Origin: Luteibacter sp.
Lineage (GTDB): Bacteria; Pseudomonadota; Gammaproteobacteria; Xanthomonadales; Rhodanobacteraceae
Direction: 5' to 3'
Length of the DNA stretch: 64,000 nt
Assembly: GCF_009912395.1 (NCBI RefSeq)
Contig: NZ_WNDO01000003.1
Span: forward strand, 186,001 to 250,000
The translations under genes were made by a program, and so were the position numbers. How positions within the stretch are numbered: the stretch's first letter is position 1; each line of letters opens with the position of its first letter. The notes under the pieces are model-generated. The model had not been told where the DNA came from. It did no database searches and worked only from the letters and a program-made list of their open reading frames with translations. This document shows positions 51,558-62,414 of this stretch, piece after piece.

Positions 51558-52781
51558 TCAGAGCTGCACCACGTCCCACTGCACGTCGGCGCTCACGTCA
51601 GCGTTGTAATCCACGCCTTCCGCTTCGAAACCGAACAGCTTGATGAAGTCGTGCTTGTAGCCGGCGTAGTCGGTGTCGTCCCACAGGTTCGCCGTGGTGA
51701 CGGTGGGCCACAGTGCCTTGCACTCGCCCTGCACGTCGTCGCGAAGCTCCCAGTCGTCCAGGCGCACGCGACCTTCGGCGTCCGTCTCTGCCGGCGCGCC
51801 GTCGATGCGATACAGGCGATCGTGGAACAGACGGTTGATCTGTTCGATCGTGCCTTCGTGGATGCCCTTGGCCTTCATGATCTTGAAGACCATCGACACG
51901 TAGAGCGGAATCACGGGGATGGCCGAGCTGGCTTGGGTCACGACCGACTTCATCACGCCCACATAGGAACGCAGGCCACGCGCGGCATGGCGCTCACGCA
52001 GTTCGTTCGCCGTGCGGTCGACATGCTGCTTGGCCTGGCCCAGCGTGCCGTGCCAGTAGATCGGCCAGGTGATGGACGTGCCGACGTAGCTATAGGCGAT
52101 GGTGGTGGCGTTGTCGGCGAGCACGCCGGCTTCGGCCAGCGCATCGATCCACAATGCCCAGTCCTCGCCACCCATGACGGTGACGGTGTCCTTCACTTCC
52201 TGCTCGTTGGCCGGCTCGACGGTGGCCTGCACCACTTCGTTCTTGTTGGTGTCGACGGACGACGCGGTGAAGGTGTCGCCCATCGTCTTCAGCGCCGAAC
52301 GCACCACCGTGCCCGGCTCGCCAAGCTTCGTGCCTTCGGGCAGCTTGCGGACGGGCGAAGCCAGCGAATAAACGACGAGATCGACCTTGCCGCCCATCTC
52401 GTTCTTGATGATCTCGATCGCCTTCGCGCGCGTTTCATTGGCGAACGCATCGCCGTTGATCGACTTGGCGAACAACCCCGCCTCGTGGGCCAGCTTGTCG
52501 AAGGCGTAGGAGTTGTACCAACCCGCCGTGCCGGTCTTGGTCTCGCTCGACGGCTTCTCGAAGAATACGCCCAGGGTGGCGGCCCCGTGGCCGAACGCGG
52601 CGGTGATGCGGGAAGCCAGGCCGTAGCCGGTGGAAGCGCCGATAACGAGCACGTTCTTCGGGCCGGCGGCGAACGTGCCGCTGGCCTTGGTGATGGCGAT
52701 CTGCTCTTCGACATTCTTCGCACAGCCGACCGGATGGGCGGTGGTGCAGATGAAGCCGCGGACCTTGGGTTGGATGATCAC
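51558..52781 (-). CDS. fabV: Trans-2-enoyl-CoA/ACP reductase FabV
   Basis: Catalyses the last step of fatty-acid elongation in many Xanthomonadales, replacing FabI, and confers triclosan resistance. 407 residues starting [23 protein letters not shown]-type cofactor loop is [15 protein letters not shown]; the catalytic Y-x8-K signature is [10 protein letters not shown] in [14 protein letters not shown]. Length and start match family. Lies between the 146-bp array and a REP element. Confidence 0.96.
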   Translation of the reverse strand: MIIQPKVRGFICTTAHPVGCAKNVEEQIAITKASGTFAAGPKNVLVIGASTGYGLASRITAAFGHGAATLGVFFEKPSSETKTGTAGWYNSYAFDKLAHEAGLFAKSINGDAFANETRAKAIEIIKNEMGGKVDLVVYSLASPVRKLPEGTKLGEPGTVVRSALKTMGDTFTASSVDTNKNEVVQATVEPANEQEVKDTVTVMGGEDWALWIDALAEAGVLADNATTIAYSYVGTSITWPIYWHGTLGQAKQHVDRTANELRERHAARGLRSYVGVMKSVVTQASSAIPVIPLYVSMVFKIMKAKGIHEGTIEQINRLFHDRLYRIDGAPAETDAEGRVRLDDWELRDDVQGECKALWPTVTTANLWDDTDYAGYKHDFIKLFGFEAEGVDYNADVSADVQWDVVQL

Positions 52782-52870
52782 GGATGATTCCTTTGACGCG
52801 ATTTAGGCGGCCATTGTACTGGCGGGACGGGACATTCGCTTCCGCATGGTGGGACTTGGGATTTTGCTCT

Positions 52871-52938
52871 TGTAGGAGCGCGCTTGCGCGCGATTCAGGG
52901 TTGCCGCGAACGTCCATCGCGCGCAAGCGCGCTCCTAC
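52871..52938. repeat. REP palindrome pair (GTAG type)
   Basis: TGTAGGAGCGCGCTTGCGCGCGAT and ATCGCGCGCAAGCGCGCTCCTAC flank a short loop. It lies upstream of fabV and next to the ppiD terminator, outside any coding region. Confidence 0.93.
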
Positions 52939-52948
52939 GAGGGAGCCA

Positions 52949-52979
52949 CAAAAAAGCCCCTCCGGGGAGGGGCTTTTTT
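52949..52979 (-). terminator. Rho-independent terminator after ppiD
   Basis: On the minus strand AAAAAAGCCCCTCC, a CGG loop and GGAGGGGCTTTTTT form a perfect stem with a T tract, 20 bp after the ppiD stop. The sequence is symmetrical and could also act on plus-strand transcription. Confidence 0.92.
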
Positions 52980-52999
52980 GTTTGCCTTGGCGGCTCGGC

Positions 53000-54910
53000 T
53001 TACATGCGGTCCTGGGCGACCTTGATCTCAGCCTTGGCCTTCAGCGCCTGGATGTAGTCCATGGTGACTGCCTGGGCCATGGCGTCCGTCATCTGACCGC
53101 GCAGGCCGTCACGCTGGGCCTTCTCGACCTTGGACGGATCGCCGTCCGTGACCTTGTCGACGGCCACGAGCGCGTAGGCGGCGTTGTCCGTGCGGATGAC
53201 CGACCAGACGGGCTTGCCGTCGACCGGACGCGGCAGGGCGAACGCTTTGATGAGGATGTCCTGCGGCACGTCCTTGGTGGTGGCGAGCTTGTCGCGTTCC
53301 AGATCGGCCAGGGTATGCACGGGCGCCTTGGCCAGTGCGGCAGCGTCGCCACCCTTGGCGAGCTCCGCCGCCACATCGTCGGCCTGCTTCTTCGCGAGAG
53401 CATCGATGCGGTCGTCGAGGATGCGCTGGCGGACGGCGTCCTTCACCTCGGCGAGAGCCTTCGGCGCCGCGGCATTGTGCTTGTTGAGATGCATGACGAT
53501 CGCGTCGCCCTTACCGATCTGCACCAGCGAGGAGTTGTTGCCCTGGTTGAGCACGTCGTCCGCGAAGGCGGCCTGCACGAACTTCGGATCGGTCGGGATG
53601 CCCTGACCGCCCTGGCGACCGAACAGCGGGGAGGTCTGGATCGGCTGGCCCAGCTCCTTCGCCACCGATTCGAGCGAGCCCGGGTTGCGCTCCGCAAGGT
53701 CGGCCATCTGGCCCGCACGCTCGTTGTAGAGGCGCTCGCCTTCGTTCTTCGCCCAGTCTTCGGCCAGCTGGCCACGGACTTCCGCGAACGGCTTGGCATC
53801 GCCAGCACGCGCGTCGCGCAGCCAGATGATGTGATAACCCTCTTCCGGCGACAGCACCGGCTCACGGGTGATGTCACCCTTCTTCATGCCGAACAGGGCG
53901 GTATCGAACGCGGCATTGGCCACGCCCTTCTCGAGCCAGCCAAGGTCGCCACCGGTGCGCTTGGAGCCGGCATCGTCCGAATTCTCGGCGGCGAGCTTGG
54001 CGAAATTCTCCGGCGTGGCTTCGGCGGCGATCTTCTTCGCCTTCTCGAGCGCGGCCTTCTGCTGGTCCGGCGTGGCGTTCTTGGGCACGTCGATGAGGAT
54101 GTGCGACGCCTCGCGCTGCTCAGGCTGCGCGTAGCGCTGCTTGAACTTGTCGTAGTACTCGTGCAGCTGCTCGTCCGTGGGCGTACCGATCTTCAGGTCG
54201 GCCTGCTTCACTTCGAGGTAGTCGACCGAGACCTGCTCGGGCACGGTGTAATCGGCGATGTGCTGCTTGTAGAACGCGTCGATGTCGGCATCAGACACCG
54301 TGGTGTCGGTGAGCGACGGGCGCGGCAGCTCGACGAAACGCAGGTCGCGCTTCTGCATGCGCAGACGGAAGAAATTGTCGACATCCGCATCGCTGACGAG
54401 CGTGGTAGCGGAAATCGCCTGCGGGATCAGCTGCGTGGAGAGCGAGGAACGAATCTTCGCCTCGTACATCGCCGGCGTCATGCCCTGCATGTTGAGGATG
54501 GCGCGATAGGCTTCGGGGCTGAACTGGCCGTTGACCTGGAAGCCCGGATCGGTGCCGATCGTGCTGCGCACATCGGCGTCGGACACGGTCAGCTTGAGGT
54601 TGGTGTTCGCCTGCTGCAGCAGCGCCTGGCTGATCATGCCGTCGAGCACGCGCTGCTTGAACTCGGGCTTCTCGAGATCGGCGGCGGTGTACGGCGAGTT
54701 CGGCGTCTGCGAGATCTGCTGGCGCAGCTCGTTCAGGCGATTCTGCCAATCCTGCTGCGAAATCTCCTGGTCGCCCACCTTCGCGACATAGGTATCGACA
54801 TGCGAGACGAAGTACGACTCGATGCCGAAGAACGCGACAGCGAAAACGCAGACGCCGAGGACGATGGCCGCCGGCCAACCATGGATCTTGTTACGCAGGG
54901 CTTGCAACAT
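53000..54910 (-). CDS. ppiD: Periplasmic folding chaperone PpiD
   Basis: An inner-membrane-anchored chaperone with a parvulin-type domain, associated with the Sec translocon. 636 residues: cytoplasmic start MLQALRNKIHGWPAAIVLGVCVFAVAFFGIESYF with a TM helix (12-34), a SurA-like N-terminal domain to about 240, a parvulin domain with ASHILIDVPKNATPDQ and GGDLGWLEKG, and a C-terminal domain. In PpiD the parvulin domain often has weak or no isomerase activity. Closes the tig-clp-lon-hupB-ppiD cluster. Confidence 0.95.
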   Translation of the reverse strand: MLQALRNKIHGWPAAIVLGVCVFAVAFFGIESYFVSHVDTYVAKVGDQEISQQDWQNRLNELRQQISQTPNSPYTAADLEKPEFKQRVLDGMISQALLQQANTNLKLTVSDADVRSTIGTDPGFQVNGQFSPEAYRAILNMQGMTPAMYEAKIRSSLSTQLIPQAISATTLVSDADVDNFFRLRMQKRDLRFVELPRPSLTDTTVSDADIDAFYKQHIADYTVPEQVSVDYLEVKQADLKIGTPTDEQLHEYYDKFKQRYAQPEQREASHILIDVPKNATPDQQKAALEKAKKIAAEATPENFAKLAAENSDDAGSKRTGGDLGWLEKGVANAAFDTALFGMKKGDITREPVLSPEEGYHIIWLRDARAGDAKPFAEVRGQLAEDWAKNEGERLYNERAGQMADLAERNPGSLESVAKELGQPIQTSPLFGRQGGQGIPTDPKFVQAAFADDVLNQGNNSSLVQIGKGDAIVMHLNKHNAAAPKALAEVKDAVRQRILDDRIDALAKKQADDVAAELAKGGDAAALAKAPVHTLADLERDKLATTKDVPQDILIKAFALPRPVDGKPVWSVIRTDNAAYALVAVDKVTDGDPSKVEKAQRDGLRGQMTDAMAQAVTMDYIQALKAKAEIKVAQDRM

Positions 54911-54956
54911 GATGCGACTCGCAACGGTTGCGCCGGCAAATCCTTACCGACGGTAG

Positions 54957-54988
54957 ATAAAGCAAAGGCGCCACACGGGCGCCTTTGC
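54957..54988 (-). terminator. Hairpin terminator after tRNA-Asp
   Basis: On the minus strand CAAAGGCGCC, CGTGT loop, GGCGCCTTTG then CTTTATC, forming a 10-bp stem with a T-rich tail between the tRNA genes and ppiD. Confidence 0.8.
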
Positions 54989-54995
54989 GGACCAA

Positions 54996-55072
54996 TGGCG
55001 GAGTGGACGGGACTCGAACCCGCGACCTCCGGCGTGACAGGCCAGCATTCTAACCAACTGAACTACCACTCC
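54996..55072 (-). tRNA. tRNA-Asp (anticodon GTC)
   Basis: A 77-nt gene on the minus strand: GGAGTGGTAGTTCAGTTGG, anticodon loop CTGTCAC (GTC, Asp), T arm GGGTTCGAGTCCC and an encoded CCA. It is 10 bp downstream of tRNA-Val and likely in the same transcript with hupB. Confidence 0.98.
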
Positions 55073-55082
55073 ACTTTCCGTT

Positions 55083-55157
55083 TGGTGGGTGCTGAGGGGA
55101 TCGAACCCCCGACCAGCGCCGTGTAAAGGCGACGCTCTACCGCTGAGCTAAGCACCC
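55083..55157 (-). tRNA. tRNA-Val (anticodon TAC)
   Basis: A 75-nt gene on the minus strand: GGGTGCTTAGCTCAGCGG, anticodon loop TTTACAC (TAC, Val), T arm GGGGTTCGATCCCC, ending GCACCCACCA. It lies 16 bp after the hupB stop. Confidence 0.97.
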
Positions 55158-55173
55158 CCGACGGTAAGACCAA

Positions 55174-55446
55174 TTAGTTTACGTGATCCTTGAGCGCCTT
55201 GCCAGCCGTGAAGGCCGGAACCTTCGACGCCGGGATCTTGATCTCTTCGTTCGTACGCGGGTTGCGGCCGGTACGGGCGGCGCGGCTGCGCACCTTGAAC
55301 GTGCCGAAGCCGACGATCGCCACGTCGCCACCGCTCTTGAGGCCTTCCTTCACGGCATCGATGAAGGCTTCAAGCGCGCGACCGGCGTCGGCCTTCGACA
55401 GCTCGGACTTTTCGGCAATGGCGGCGATCAGTTCGGATTTATTCAT
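55174..55446 (-). CDS. hupB: DNA-binding protein HU-beta
   Basis: A 90-residue nucleoid protein that bends DNA. It begins [28 protein letters not shown] and has the [42 protein letters not shown] arm region, both standard for HU. Ribosome site TTAGGAG is 10-11 bp before the start. The lon-hupB-ppiD order is conserved. The 320 bp upstream, between hupB and lon, holds the hupB promoter region and the lon terminator, with no gene supported. Confidence 0.98.
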   Translation of the reverse strand: MNKSELIAAIAEKSELSKADAGRALEAFIDAVKEGLKSGGDVAIVGFGTFKVRSRAARTGRNPRTNEEIKIPASKVPAFTAGKALKDHVN

Positions 55447-55717
55447 TACGTGACTCCTAAAGGTGATTCGAATCGCCGGACAGCGATCCTGAACGAAGAA
55501 GGCAATAGGTCGTAAGGGCCTTTCGGGCTGGAATGCGACCCCGTGATCGATGGAGCCGTTGCGGCTCGGATGATCGCGGTGTCGCCTTTATACCAGTGCC
55601 CTACCCCCGCCGCAATACAAGCAATACCAAGGCTTTCAGCGCATATGCATGCTAAATGCAGGGTTGCGCCGACAACGAAAAACGATTATTGCGGGTGCAC
55701 AATGACAGGACGACGAA

Positions 55718-55750
55718 AACGAAAAGAGCGCACGACAGTGCGCTCTTGTT
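55718..55750 (-). terminator. Rho-independent terminator after lon
   Basis: On the minus strand AAGAGCGCAC, TGTC loop, GTGCGCTCTTTTCGTTTTC forms a 9-10 bp stem with a T-rich tail, 16 bp after the lon stop codon. Confidence 0.9.
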
Positions 55751-55765
55751 CGTTACACGAAACGA

Positions 55766-58264
55766 TCAATGGGTGACGGACGGCGCATCCTTCGCCTTGC
55801 CCTTGCCCTTCGATCGCGGCACTTCGACGCTCTCGCCAGCCTTCTTCGGGCCAAGCGGACGCTCAAGCGCAAGGTCGAGCACCTCATCGATCCACTTCAC
55901 CGGATGGATCTCCAACGAAGACGTGATGTTCTCCGGCAAATCCGCAAGATTCTTGCGATTTTCCTCGGGAATGATCACCGTGGTGATGCCACCTCGATGC
56001 GCCGCGAGCAGCTTTTCCTTGAGGCCACCGATGGGCAGCACGCGGCCGCGCAGGGTGATCTCGCCGGTCATCGCCACCTCGGAGCGCACAGGCACCTTGG
56101 TAAGCGCCGAGACGAGCGCCGTGCACATGGCGATACCCGCACTCGGGCCGTCCTTCGGCGTGGCGCCCTCCGGCACGTGGATGTGGATATCGAGCTTCTC
56201 GTGGAAATCGGCGGCGATGCCCAGGCCCTCGGCGCGCGCACGAACCACACTGAGCGCGGCCTGGATGGATTCCTTCATCACGTCGCCCAACTGACCGGTG
56301 TGGACCAGACGGCCCTTGCCCGGCACCACCGAGGCTTCGATGCTCAGGAGATCGCCACCGACCTGCGTCCAGGCCAGGCCCGTGACGAGACCGACCTCGT
56401 TCTGCTGCTCGGCGCGACCGAAGTCGAAGCGACGGACGCCGAGATAATGATCGAGGTTCGACGCGTCGACGCGAACGAGGTCCGGCGCAAGCGCCTTGCC
56501 CTTCGCCGCCTTCGCCGCCGGCTTCTTGACCTTGGCCTTCGCGCTGGCCGGCACCGTGCCCAGCGCCAACTCCTTCACCACCTTGCGGCAGATCTTGGAG
56601 ATTTCGCGCTCGAGGTTGCGCACGCCGGATTCGCGCGTGTAGTAGCGCACGATGTCACGCAACGCATCTTCGGCGACACCCAGTTCCTCGACCTTCAGGC
56701 CATTGGCCTTGAGCTGTTTCGGCAGCAAGTACTTCTGCGTGATGTTGAGCTTCTCGTCCTCGGTGTAACCCGGGATACGGATCACTTCCATGCGGTCGAG
56801 CAGCGGGCCCGGGATGTTGAGCGAATTCGCCGTGGCGATCCACATCACCTCGGAAAGGTCGAGATCGACTTCGAGGTAGTGATCGTTGAAGGCGTTGTTC
56901 TGCTCGGGGTCGAGCACCTCCAGCAGCGCCGACGACGGATCGCCACGGAAGTCCATGGACATCTTGTCGATTTCGTCGAGCACGAACAGCGGGTTCTTCG
57001 AGCCGACCTTGTTGAGGTTCTGCACGATGCGACCTGGCATCGAACCGATGTAGGTACGGCGGTGACCGCGAATCTCGGCCTCGTCACGCACACCACCCAG
57101 GCTCATGCGGACGAACTTGCGATTCGTCGCCTTGGCGATGGACTGGCCGAGCGAGGTCTTGCCCACGCCGGGCGGACCGACGAGGCAGAGGATCGGGCCC
57201 TTCATGCGATCGACGCGCTGCTGCACGGCGAGGTATTCGAGGATGCGCTCCTTGACCTTCTCGAGGCCGAAGTGGTCGGCGTCGAGGGTCTCCTGGGCCA
57301 GCGCGAGGTCCTTGCGGACCTTACTGCGCTTCTTCCACGGCACGCCCACCACCCAGTCGAGGTAGTTGCGCACGACCGTGGCTTCGGCCGACATCGGCGA
57401 CATCTGCTTGAGCTTGTTGAATTCCTGCTTGGCCTTGGCAAGCACGGCCTTGGGCATGCCGGCGGCTTCGATTTTCTTCTGGAGTTCCTCCAGTTCGTTC
57501 GCGCCCTCCTCGCCCTCACCCAGCTCCTTCTGGATGGCCTTCATCTGTTCGTTGAGGTAGTACTCGCGCTGGCTCTTCTCCATCTGCGACTTCACGCGGC
57601 CGCGGATGCGCTTCTCGACCTGCTGGAGATCCATCTCGCCATCGACGAGACCGATGAGCAGCTCGAGGCGCTCACCGACATCAGAGGTTTCGAGCACCTT
57701 CTGCTTATCGGCCATGCGAACCGACAGATGCGCAGCGATGGAGTCGGCAAGGCGCGACGGATCCTCGATGCCCGAGAGCGTGGCGAGGATTTCAGGCGGC
57801 AGCTTGCGGCTCTGCTTGACCAACTGTTCGAACAGGGAAACGAGCGAGCGCGACACGACGTCCAGCTCACGCTCGTTGCTGCTGTAGATGGGTTCGATCA
57901 CACGGGCACGACCACTCATCATGCCGGCTTCGTCTTCGAACGAGTCGATCTGCACGCGCGACTGACCTTCGACCAGCACCTTCACGGTGCCGTCCGGCAG
58001 CTTCAGCAGCTGCAGGACGCCGGCCAGGGTGCCGATCTGGTGCAGGTCGCCGACCGCCGGGTCGTCGATGTCCGGGCTCTTCTGCGCGACGAGCAGGATC
58101 TGCCGCTCGCCTTCCATCGCCTGCTCCAGTGCACGCATGGACTTGTCGCGTCCCACGAACAGCGGAATGACCATGTGCGGGTAGACGACAACGTCACGCA
58201 GGGGCAGGACCGGCAACAGGTCCAGCGCGGCTCCGCTCGTGGTTTGGCTGCGATTCTTCGCCAT
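55766..58264 (-). CDS. lon: ATP-dependent protease Lon
   Basis: A cytoplasmic AAA+ protease of 832 residues that degrades misfolded and regulatory proteins. Domains: N-terminal substrate domain (to about 310), AAA+ with Walker [13 protein letters not shown] and Walker [12 protein letters not shown], and C-terminal protease with catalytic Ser in DGPSAGIAM and Lys near [14 protein letters not shown]. Between AAA lid and protease, about residues 570-592, there is a Lys/Ala-rich insert ([19 protein letters not shown]) not in the E. coli protein. The acidic/basic C-terminal tail (KGKGKAKD) is also extended. Confidence 0.97.
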   Translation of the reverse strand: MAKNRSQTTSGAALDLLPVLPLRDVVVYPHMVIPLFVGRDKSMRALEQAMEGERQILLVAQKSPDIDDPAVGDLHQIGTLAGVLQLLKLPDGTVKVLVEGQSRVQIDSFEDEAGMMSGRARVIEPIYSSNERELDVVSRSLVSLFEQLVKQSRKLPPEILATLSGIEDPSRLADSIAAHLSVRMADKQKVLETSDVGERLELLIGLVDGEMDLQQVEKRIRGRVKSQMEKSQREYYLNEQMKAIQKELGEGEEGANELEELQKKIEAAGMPKAVLAKAKQEFNKLKQMSPMSAEATVVRNYLDWVVGVPWKKRSKVRKDLALAQETLDADHFGLEKVKERILEYLAVQQRVDRMKGPILCLVGPPGVGKTSLGQSIAKATNRKFVRMSLGGVRDEAEIRGHRRTYIGSMPGRIVQNLNKVGSKNPLFVLDEIDKMSMDFRGDPSSALLEVLDPEQNNAFNDHYLEVDLDLSEVMWIATANSLNIPGPLLDRMEVIRIPGYTEDEKLNITQKYLLPKQLKANGLKVEELGVAEDALRDIVRYYTRESGVRNLEREISKICRKVVKELALGTVPASAKAKVKKPAAKAAKGKALAPDLVRVDASNLDHYLGVRRFDFGRAEQQNEVGLVTGLAWTQVGGDLLSIEASVVPGKGRLVHTGQLGDVMKESIQAALSVVRARAEGLGIAADFHEKLDIHIHVPEGATPKDGPSAGIAMCTALVSALTKVPVRSEVAMTGEITLRGRVLPIGGLKEKLLAAHRGGITTVIIPEENRKNLADLPENITSSLEIHPVKWIDEVLDLALERPLGPKKAGESVEVPRSKGKGKAKDAPSVTH

Positions 58265-58374
58265 GTGCTTGGGATTTCCCTCGGAGATTTTGGGGCTCGC
58301 CCCGACACTGCGCCGGAGCCACCATGAACGTCAAGTGGTGGCGCCGGGAAAGGCGATCAAGAGTCCGCGATGAA

Positions 58375-58413
58375 ACGAAAACGGCCCCGACGCCTTGCGA
58401 CGCCGGGGCCGTC
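58375..58413 (-). terminator. Rho-independent terminator after clpX
   Basis: On the minus strand ACGGCCCCGGCG, TCGCAAGG loop, CGTCGGGGCCGT then TTTCGTTTC: a strong 12-bp stem about 20 bp beyond the clpX stop, separating it from lon. Confidence 0.88.
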
Positions 58414-58432
58414 GGGAGGGAGGCACGGGCCC

Positions 58433-59728
58433 TTAGGCCGCGTCGCCGCCCTCGCCCGCGATCCGCTGCTGTTGCAGGTTGCCGCGGTAGATCAGGTAGG
58501 GCTCCGCCTGGCCTTCGATCACGGCGTCGTCCACCACCACCTTGCTCACGTGCTCAAGGGACGGTAGTTCGAACATCGTGTCGAGCAGGACCTGCTCCAG
58601 GATGGTGCGCAGGCCGCGTGCGCCGGTCTTGCGCTTGAGCGCGCGACGGGCGATAGCGGACAGGGCCTCCGGACGGAACTCCAGCTCGGCGCCTTCCATA
58701 TCGAAGAGCTTGCGGAACTGCTTGGTGACCGCGTTCTTCGGCTCGGTGAGGATCTGCACCAGGGCGGCCTCGTCGAGTTCGTCGAGCGTGGCCACGACCG
58801 GCAGGCGGCCGACGAATTCCGGGATCAGGCCGAAACGGACCAGGTCCGCCGGCTCGACTTCCGACAGCATCTTGCCGACGTTTTCGGTGCGGTTCTTGGA
58901 ACGCACCTCCGCGCCGAAGCCGATGCCGGTGGTCTCGGAACGCTGCTGGATCACCTTCTCCAGTCCGGCGAACGCACCGCCGCAGATGAAGAGGATGTTG
59001 CGCGTGTCGACCTGCAGGAACTCTTGCTGCGGGTGCTTGCGACCGCCCTGCGGCGGCACCGAGGCGAGCGTGCCTTCGATGAGCTTGAGCAGGGCCTGCT
59101 GGACGCCTTCGCCGGACACGTCGCGGGTGATCGACGGGTTCTCGCTCTTGCGCGAGATCTTGTCGATTTCATCGATGTAGACGATACCACTCTGCGCCTT
59201 CTCGACGTCGTAGTCGCACTTCTGCAGGAGCTTTTGAATGATGTTCTCGACATCTTCGCCGACGTAGCCCGCCTCGGTGAGGGTCGTGGCGTCGGCGATG
59301 GTGAACGGAACATTGAGCAGGCGAGCCAGGGTCTCGGCCAACAACGTCTTGCCCGAACCGGTGGGACCGATCAGGAGGATGTTGGACTTGCCAAGCTCGA
59401 CTTCGTCGTTCTTCTGGCGCGATTCCATGCGCTTGTAGTGGTTGTAGACGGCAACCGACAGCGCCTTCTTGGCGCGCGTCTGGCCGACCACGTACTGGTC
59501 GAGCGCTTCCATGATTTCGCGGGGCTTCGGAAGGTGGGTACGGCCGGAGGCCGCCTTTTCTTCCAGTTCCTCGCGAATGATGTCGTTGCACAGCTCAACG
59601 CATTCGTCGCAGATGAACACGCTGGGGCCGGCGATCAGCTTGCGCACTTCATGCTGGCTCTTGCCGCAGAAGGAGCAGTAAAGAATCTTGCCGCCGTCAT
59701 TGGAACGGCTCTGCCGCTCGTCGCTCAT
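58433..59728 (-). CDS. clpX: ClpXP protease ATPase subunit ClpX
   Basis: AAA+ unfoldase that delivers substrates to ClpP. The start at 59728 ([22 protein letters not shown]) gives 431 residues; the ORF is open 15 codons earlier. Four zinc-binding Cys (18, 21, 40, 43 in YCSFC and FICDEC), Walker [13 protein letters not shown], Walker [10 protein letters not shown] and the IGF loop region (TGIGFGAEV) that contacts ClpP are present. Part of the tig-clpP-clpX-lon cluster. Confidence 0.98.
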   Translation of the reverse strand: MSDERQSRSNDGGKILYCSFCGKSQHEVRKLIAGPSVFICDECVELCNDIIREELEEKAASGRTHLPKPREIMEALDQYVVGQTRAKKALSVAVYNHYKRMESRQKNDEVELGKSNILLIGPTGSGKTLLAETLARLLNVPFTIADATTLTEAGYVGEDVENIIQKLLQKCDYDVEKAQSGIVYIDEIDKISRKSENPSITRDVSGEGVQQALLKLIEGTLASVPPQGGRKHPQQEFLQVDTRNILFICGGAFAGLEKVIQQRSETTGIGFGAEVRSKNRTENVGKMLSEVEPADLVRFGLIPEFVGRLPVVATLDELDEAALVQILTEPKNAVTKQFRKLFDMEGAELEFRPEALSAIARRALKRKTGARGLRTILEQVLLDTMFELPSLEHVSKVVVDDAVIEGQAEPYLIYRGNLQQQRIAGEGGDAA

Positions 59729-59775
59729 GCTTTGGGCCCTACTGAGAATCCAGGTGCGCTTTGAGAATAGCACAG

Positions 59776-59806
59776 CACTCCGCCCCTGAACGCAGGGGCG
59801 AAGTGC
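59776..59806. other. Imperfect hairpin between clpP and clpX
   Basis: CGCCCCTG and CAGGGGCG pair around an AACG loop, with adjacent partly paired GCACT and AGTGC giving a longer imperfect stem. It lies in the 103-bp gap between clpP and clpX with no T tract, so it more likely marks message processing than full termination. Confidence 0.45.
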
Positions 59807-59831
59807 CGGTTTTCACAAGCGAAAAGTTCAA

Positions 59832-60464
59832 TCAAGCCGAACGGACGGTTTCGTCCGTGCGCTTTTCGGCCACCGAGTCGATCAGGCCATAGGCCTGGGC
59901 CTCGGCGCCGCTCATGAAGCGGTCGCGCTCGGTGTCACGGGCGATCTCGTCCACCGTCTTGCCGCTGTGGTGGGCCAGGATGGCGTTCAGCCGCTCACGC
60001 ATCGTGAGAATTTCACGGGCGTGAATCTCGATATCCGTCGCCTGGCCGGAAATGCCACCCGCCCACGGCTGGTGGATCATGATCCGGGAGTGCGGCAGCG
60101 AGAAGCGCTTGCCGGCCGCACCCGCGGCCAGCAGCAGGGCGCCCATCGAGGCGGCCTGGCCGATGCACATGGTGCTGACGTCCGGCTTGATGAACTGCAT
60201 CGTGTCGTAGATCGCCATGCCCGCGGTGACGGAACCACCGGGGCTGTTGATGTACAGGTTGATGTCCTTGTCCGGGTTTTCGGACTCGAGGAACAGCATC
60301 TGGGCGACGATCACATTGGCCATGTAATCGTCGACCGGGCCGACCGCGAAGATGATGCGCTCCTTGAGGAGACGCGAATAAATGTCGTACGAACGCTCGC
60401 CGCGCGAGGTCTGCTCGACGACGATGGGCACCAGGTTGAGGTTCTGGATCGGAGCCATGGACAT
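59832..60464 (-). CDS. clpP: ClpXP protease proteolytic subunit ClpP
   Basis: Serine peptidase forming a double heptameric ring with ClpX/ClpA. The start at 60464 ([25 protein letters not shown]) has AAGGAGAG at the right distance; the frame continues 42 codons upstream without support. Catalytic Ser in [11 protein letters not shown], His in [11 protein letters not shown] and Asp in DTERDRFM are present. 210 residues, normal length. Follows tig by 50 bp. Confidence 0.98.
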   Translation of the reverse strand: MSMAPIQNLNLVPIVVEQTSRGERSYDIYSRLLKERIIFAVGPVDDYMANVIVAQMLFLESENPDKDINLYINSPGGSVTAGMAIYDTMQFIKPDVSTMCIGQAASMGALLLAAGAAGKRFSLPHSRIMIHQPWAGGISGQATDIEIHAREILTMRERLNAILAHHSGKTVDEIARDTERDRFMSGAEAQAYGLIDSVAEKRTDETVRSA

Positions 60465-60514
60465 GCGGTCTCTCCTTCGTATGGGGCCCGGGGTGGTAAC
60501 CAGAGGATCGGCGC

Positions 60515-61807
60515 TTACGCGCCGACCGGTCGCATCACCTCGTCGAAGCTCAGTTCCTGGTCGGTGGACTTGGCGTTGTCCGCCACCCACTCGGCCACCT
60601 GATCTTCCATCACGCGGTTCTGCAGTCCCTGCATCAGTTGGGGATCGCCGTTATACAGTTCAATGACCTTTTCCGGCTCTTCATAGGTAGAAGCAATCGC
60701 CGTGAGCATCTCGGCCATGCGCTTGCGGTCGAGACGGAGCTCGTTCTTGCGGGCGATCTCGCCCATCAGCAGGGCGGCGATGACACGCTGGCGGGCGAAC
60801 GGCAGGGCCTCGGCCACCATCTCCGGCGACGGCTGCTGGCCGCGCGGCAGGTTGCCGGCGGCGAGGCTCTGGGCCTCGGCGTTGGCCATCAGGTCGGGGA
60901 CGTCCAGCTCCGGGTAGGCGCCGGCCAGCTTCTCGGCCACTTCGGACTTGAGGCGGGCCATCAGGGTGGCCTTGAGCTCGCGCTCGAGGTTCGACCGGAC
61001 TTCCTTGCGGAAGGTCTCGATACCGCCTTCGACCACGCCGAAGAGCTTCACGAACTCATCGTCGACGGCCGGGAGGTTCGGCTCCTGGACCTTGACGATC
61101 TTCAGGGTGACCTTGGCGGTCTTGCCGGCGAGATCCGGGTTGCGGAAGTCTTCCGGGAAGGCGACGTCTTCGACCAGGTCGTCACCGGCGGTGCGGCCGG
61201 TGAGGGCCTCGTCGAGCGCCTTGAACAGGGTGCCCGAGCCGAGCACGCTGCCAGCACGCTCCAGGCCTTCGGCCGGGAAGCGGTAGTCGCCGGCTTCGGC
61301 GGCGTATTCGAACATGACGAAGTCGCCGTCCTTCGAGGCACGCGACACTTCGTCGAAGCTACGACGCTGGGTGCGCAGGGTCTCGATCATCTTGTCGATG
61401 TCGGAGTCCTTGACCTCGGCCTTCGGGCGGGCGATCTCGATGGCGGCGACGTCGATCGCCGGGAACTCCGGCATGATCTCGAAGGTGGCGGTGTAGGCGA
61501 TTTCGCCATCGACCGGGTTACCCGTGGTGTCGACCGACGGGTTGGCGATGGGCTGCAGCTTTTCCTGCGTGACGGCGTCGCGCAGCGTGGAGCCGATGAG
61601 CTCGGACAGCGCCTCGCCACGGACCTGCGCGCCGAAGCGCTGCTTGATCACGTTGGTGGGCACCTTGCCGGGACGGAAGCCCTTCAGGCGGACCGTGCGA
61701 CCCATTTCCGCGATGCGCTCGCTGACCTGCGCCTCAAGGCGCTCAGCCGGGAACTTCACCGTGAGCTTGCGCCCGAGCTTGCCGACATTCTCAACCGAAA
61801 CCTGCAT
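60515..61807 (-). CDS. tig: Trigger factor
   Basis: Ribosome-bound chaperone and peptidyl-prolyl isomerase. The start at 61807 ([22 protein letters not shown]) has AGGAGAGG upstream, giving 430 residues. The ribosome-binding signature is GFRPGKVP, the FKBP-type domain is about 160-240 ([22 protein letters not shown]), then the C-terminal chaperone arms. First gene of the cluster; the 168 bp upstream to soxR contains its promoter and no other gene. Confidence 0.98.
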   Translation of the reverse strand: MQVSVENVGKLGRKLTVKFPAERLEAQVSERIAEMGRTVRLKGFRPGKVPTNVIKQRFGAQVRGEALSELIGSTLRDAVTQEKLQPIANPSVDTTGNPVDGEIAYTATFEIMPEFPAIDVAAIEIARPKAEVKDSDIDKMIETLRTQRRSFDEVSRASKDGDFVMFEYAAEAGDYRFPAEGLERAGSVLGSGTLFKALDEALTGRTAGDDLVEDVAFPEDFRNPDLAGKTAKVTLKIVKVQEPNLPAVDDEFVKLFGVVEGGIETFRKEVRSNLERELKATLMARLKSEVAEKLAGAYPELDVPDLMANAEAQSLAAGNLPRGQQPSPEMVAEALPFARQRVIAALLMGEIARKNELRLDRKRMAEMLTAIASTYEEPEKVIELYNGDPQLMQGLQNRVMEDQVAEWVADNAKSTDQELSFDEVMRPVGA

Positions 61808-61975
61808 GACCTCTCCTGAAACCACCACGGTACGTGGCGCGATGGCGACCATCCGTCGCCGAACCGAAACAAAGGGAATTAACACGGATGCCGGATCGAT
61901 CGCCTCCCCGGTGGCGAAAAACCCCGCAAATGACTGCCCATTCTACGTTTTGCCTTCCCGCCCCCGCAACATGCC

Positions 61976-62410
61976 CTATTCCCCCGCCCAGCGGCGAGGA
62001 CCGTCGCCCCCGGCAGCCAGCGCATCCCCCGGATTGGCGAGCGAACAGGCCTCCAGGGAGAGGCAGCCGCAACCGATGCAGCCGGTCAGCCGATCCTTGA
62101 GATTATGCAGTTGGGCGATACGCTGCTCGAGCTCGTCCCGCCACAGGGCGGACAGCGCCGCCCAGTCATCGCGGCTCGGCGGCCGACCGGAAGGCAGGTT
62201 GGCGAAGGCCTTGCCGACGGCCTCCAGGGGCATGCCTACCCGCTGGGCCACCCGGATCACGGCGATCCGGCGCAGCACATCGCTGCCGTAGCGACGTTGG
62301 TTACCCGCGGTGCGCAGGCTCTGGATCAGCCCCTTCCGCTCATAGAAGTGCAACGCCGAGACGGCCACCCCGGCCCGCCGGGACACCTCGCCGACACTGA
62401 GTTCGCGCAT
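61976..62410 (-). CDS. soxR: Redox-sensing MerR-family regulator SoxR
   Basis: A 144-residue regulator with a [2Fe-2S] sensor. Start at 62410 (MRELSVGEVSRRAGVAVSALHFYERKG). The N-terminal MerR HTH runs to about residue 75, and the C-X2-C-X-C-X5-C cluster motif is at Cys111, 114, 116 and 122 (GCIGCGCLSLEAC). In non-enteric bacteria SoxR directly controls efflux genes in response to redox-active compounds. It is divergent from an MFS exporter, with a perfect SoxR operator in the gap. Confidence 0.97.
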   Translation of the reverse strand: MRELSVGEVSRRAGVAVSALHFYERKGLIQSLRTAGNQRRYGSDVLRRIAVIRVAQRVGMPLEAVGKAFANLPSGRPPSRDDWAALSALWRDELEQRIAQLHNLKDRLTGCIGCGCLSLEACSLANPGDALAAGGDGPRRWAGE

Positions 62411-62414
62411 GGGG

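Noticed and set aside
52784-55126. Long plus-strand frame (780 codons) opposite ppiD
   Set aside because: Runs through two tRNA genes and a terminator, so it cannot be a real gene.
55769-58327. Very long plus-strand frame opposite lon (852 codons)
   Set aside because: Exact antisense of lon, whose family motifs are intact; GC-rich codon use keeps the opposite frame open.
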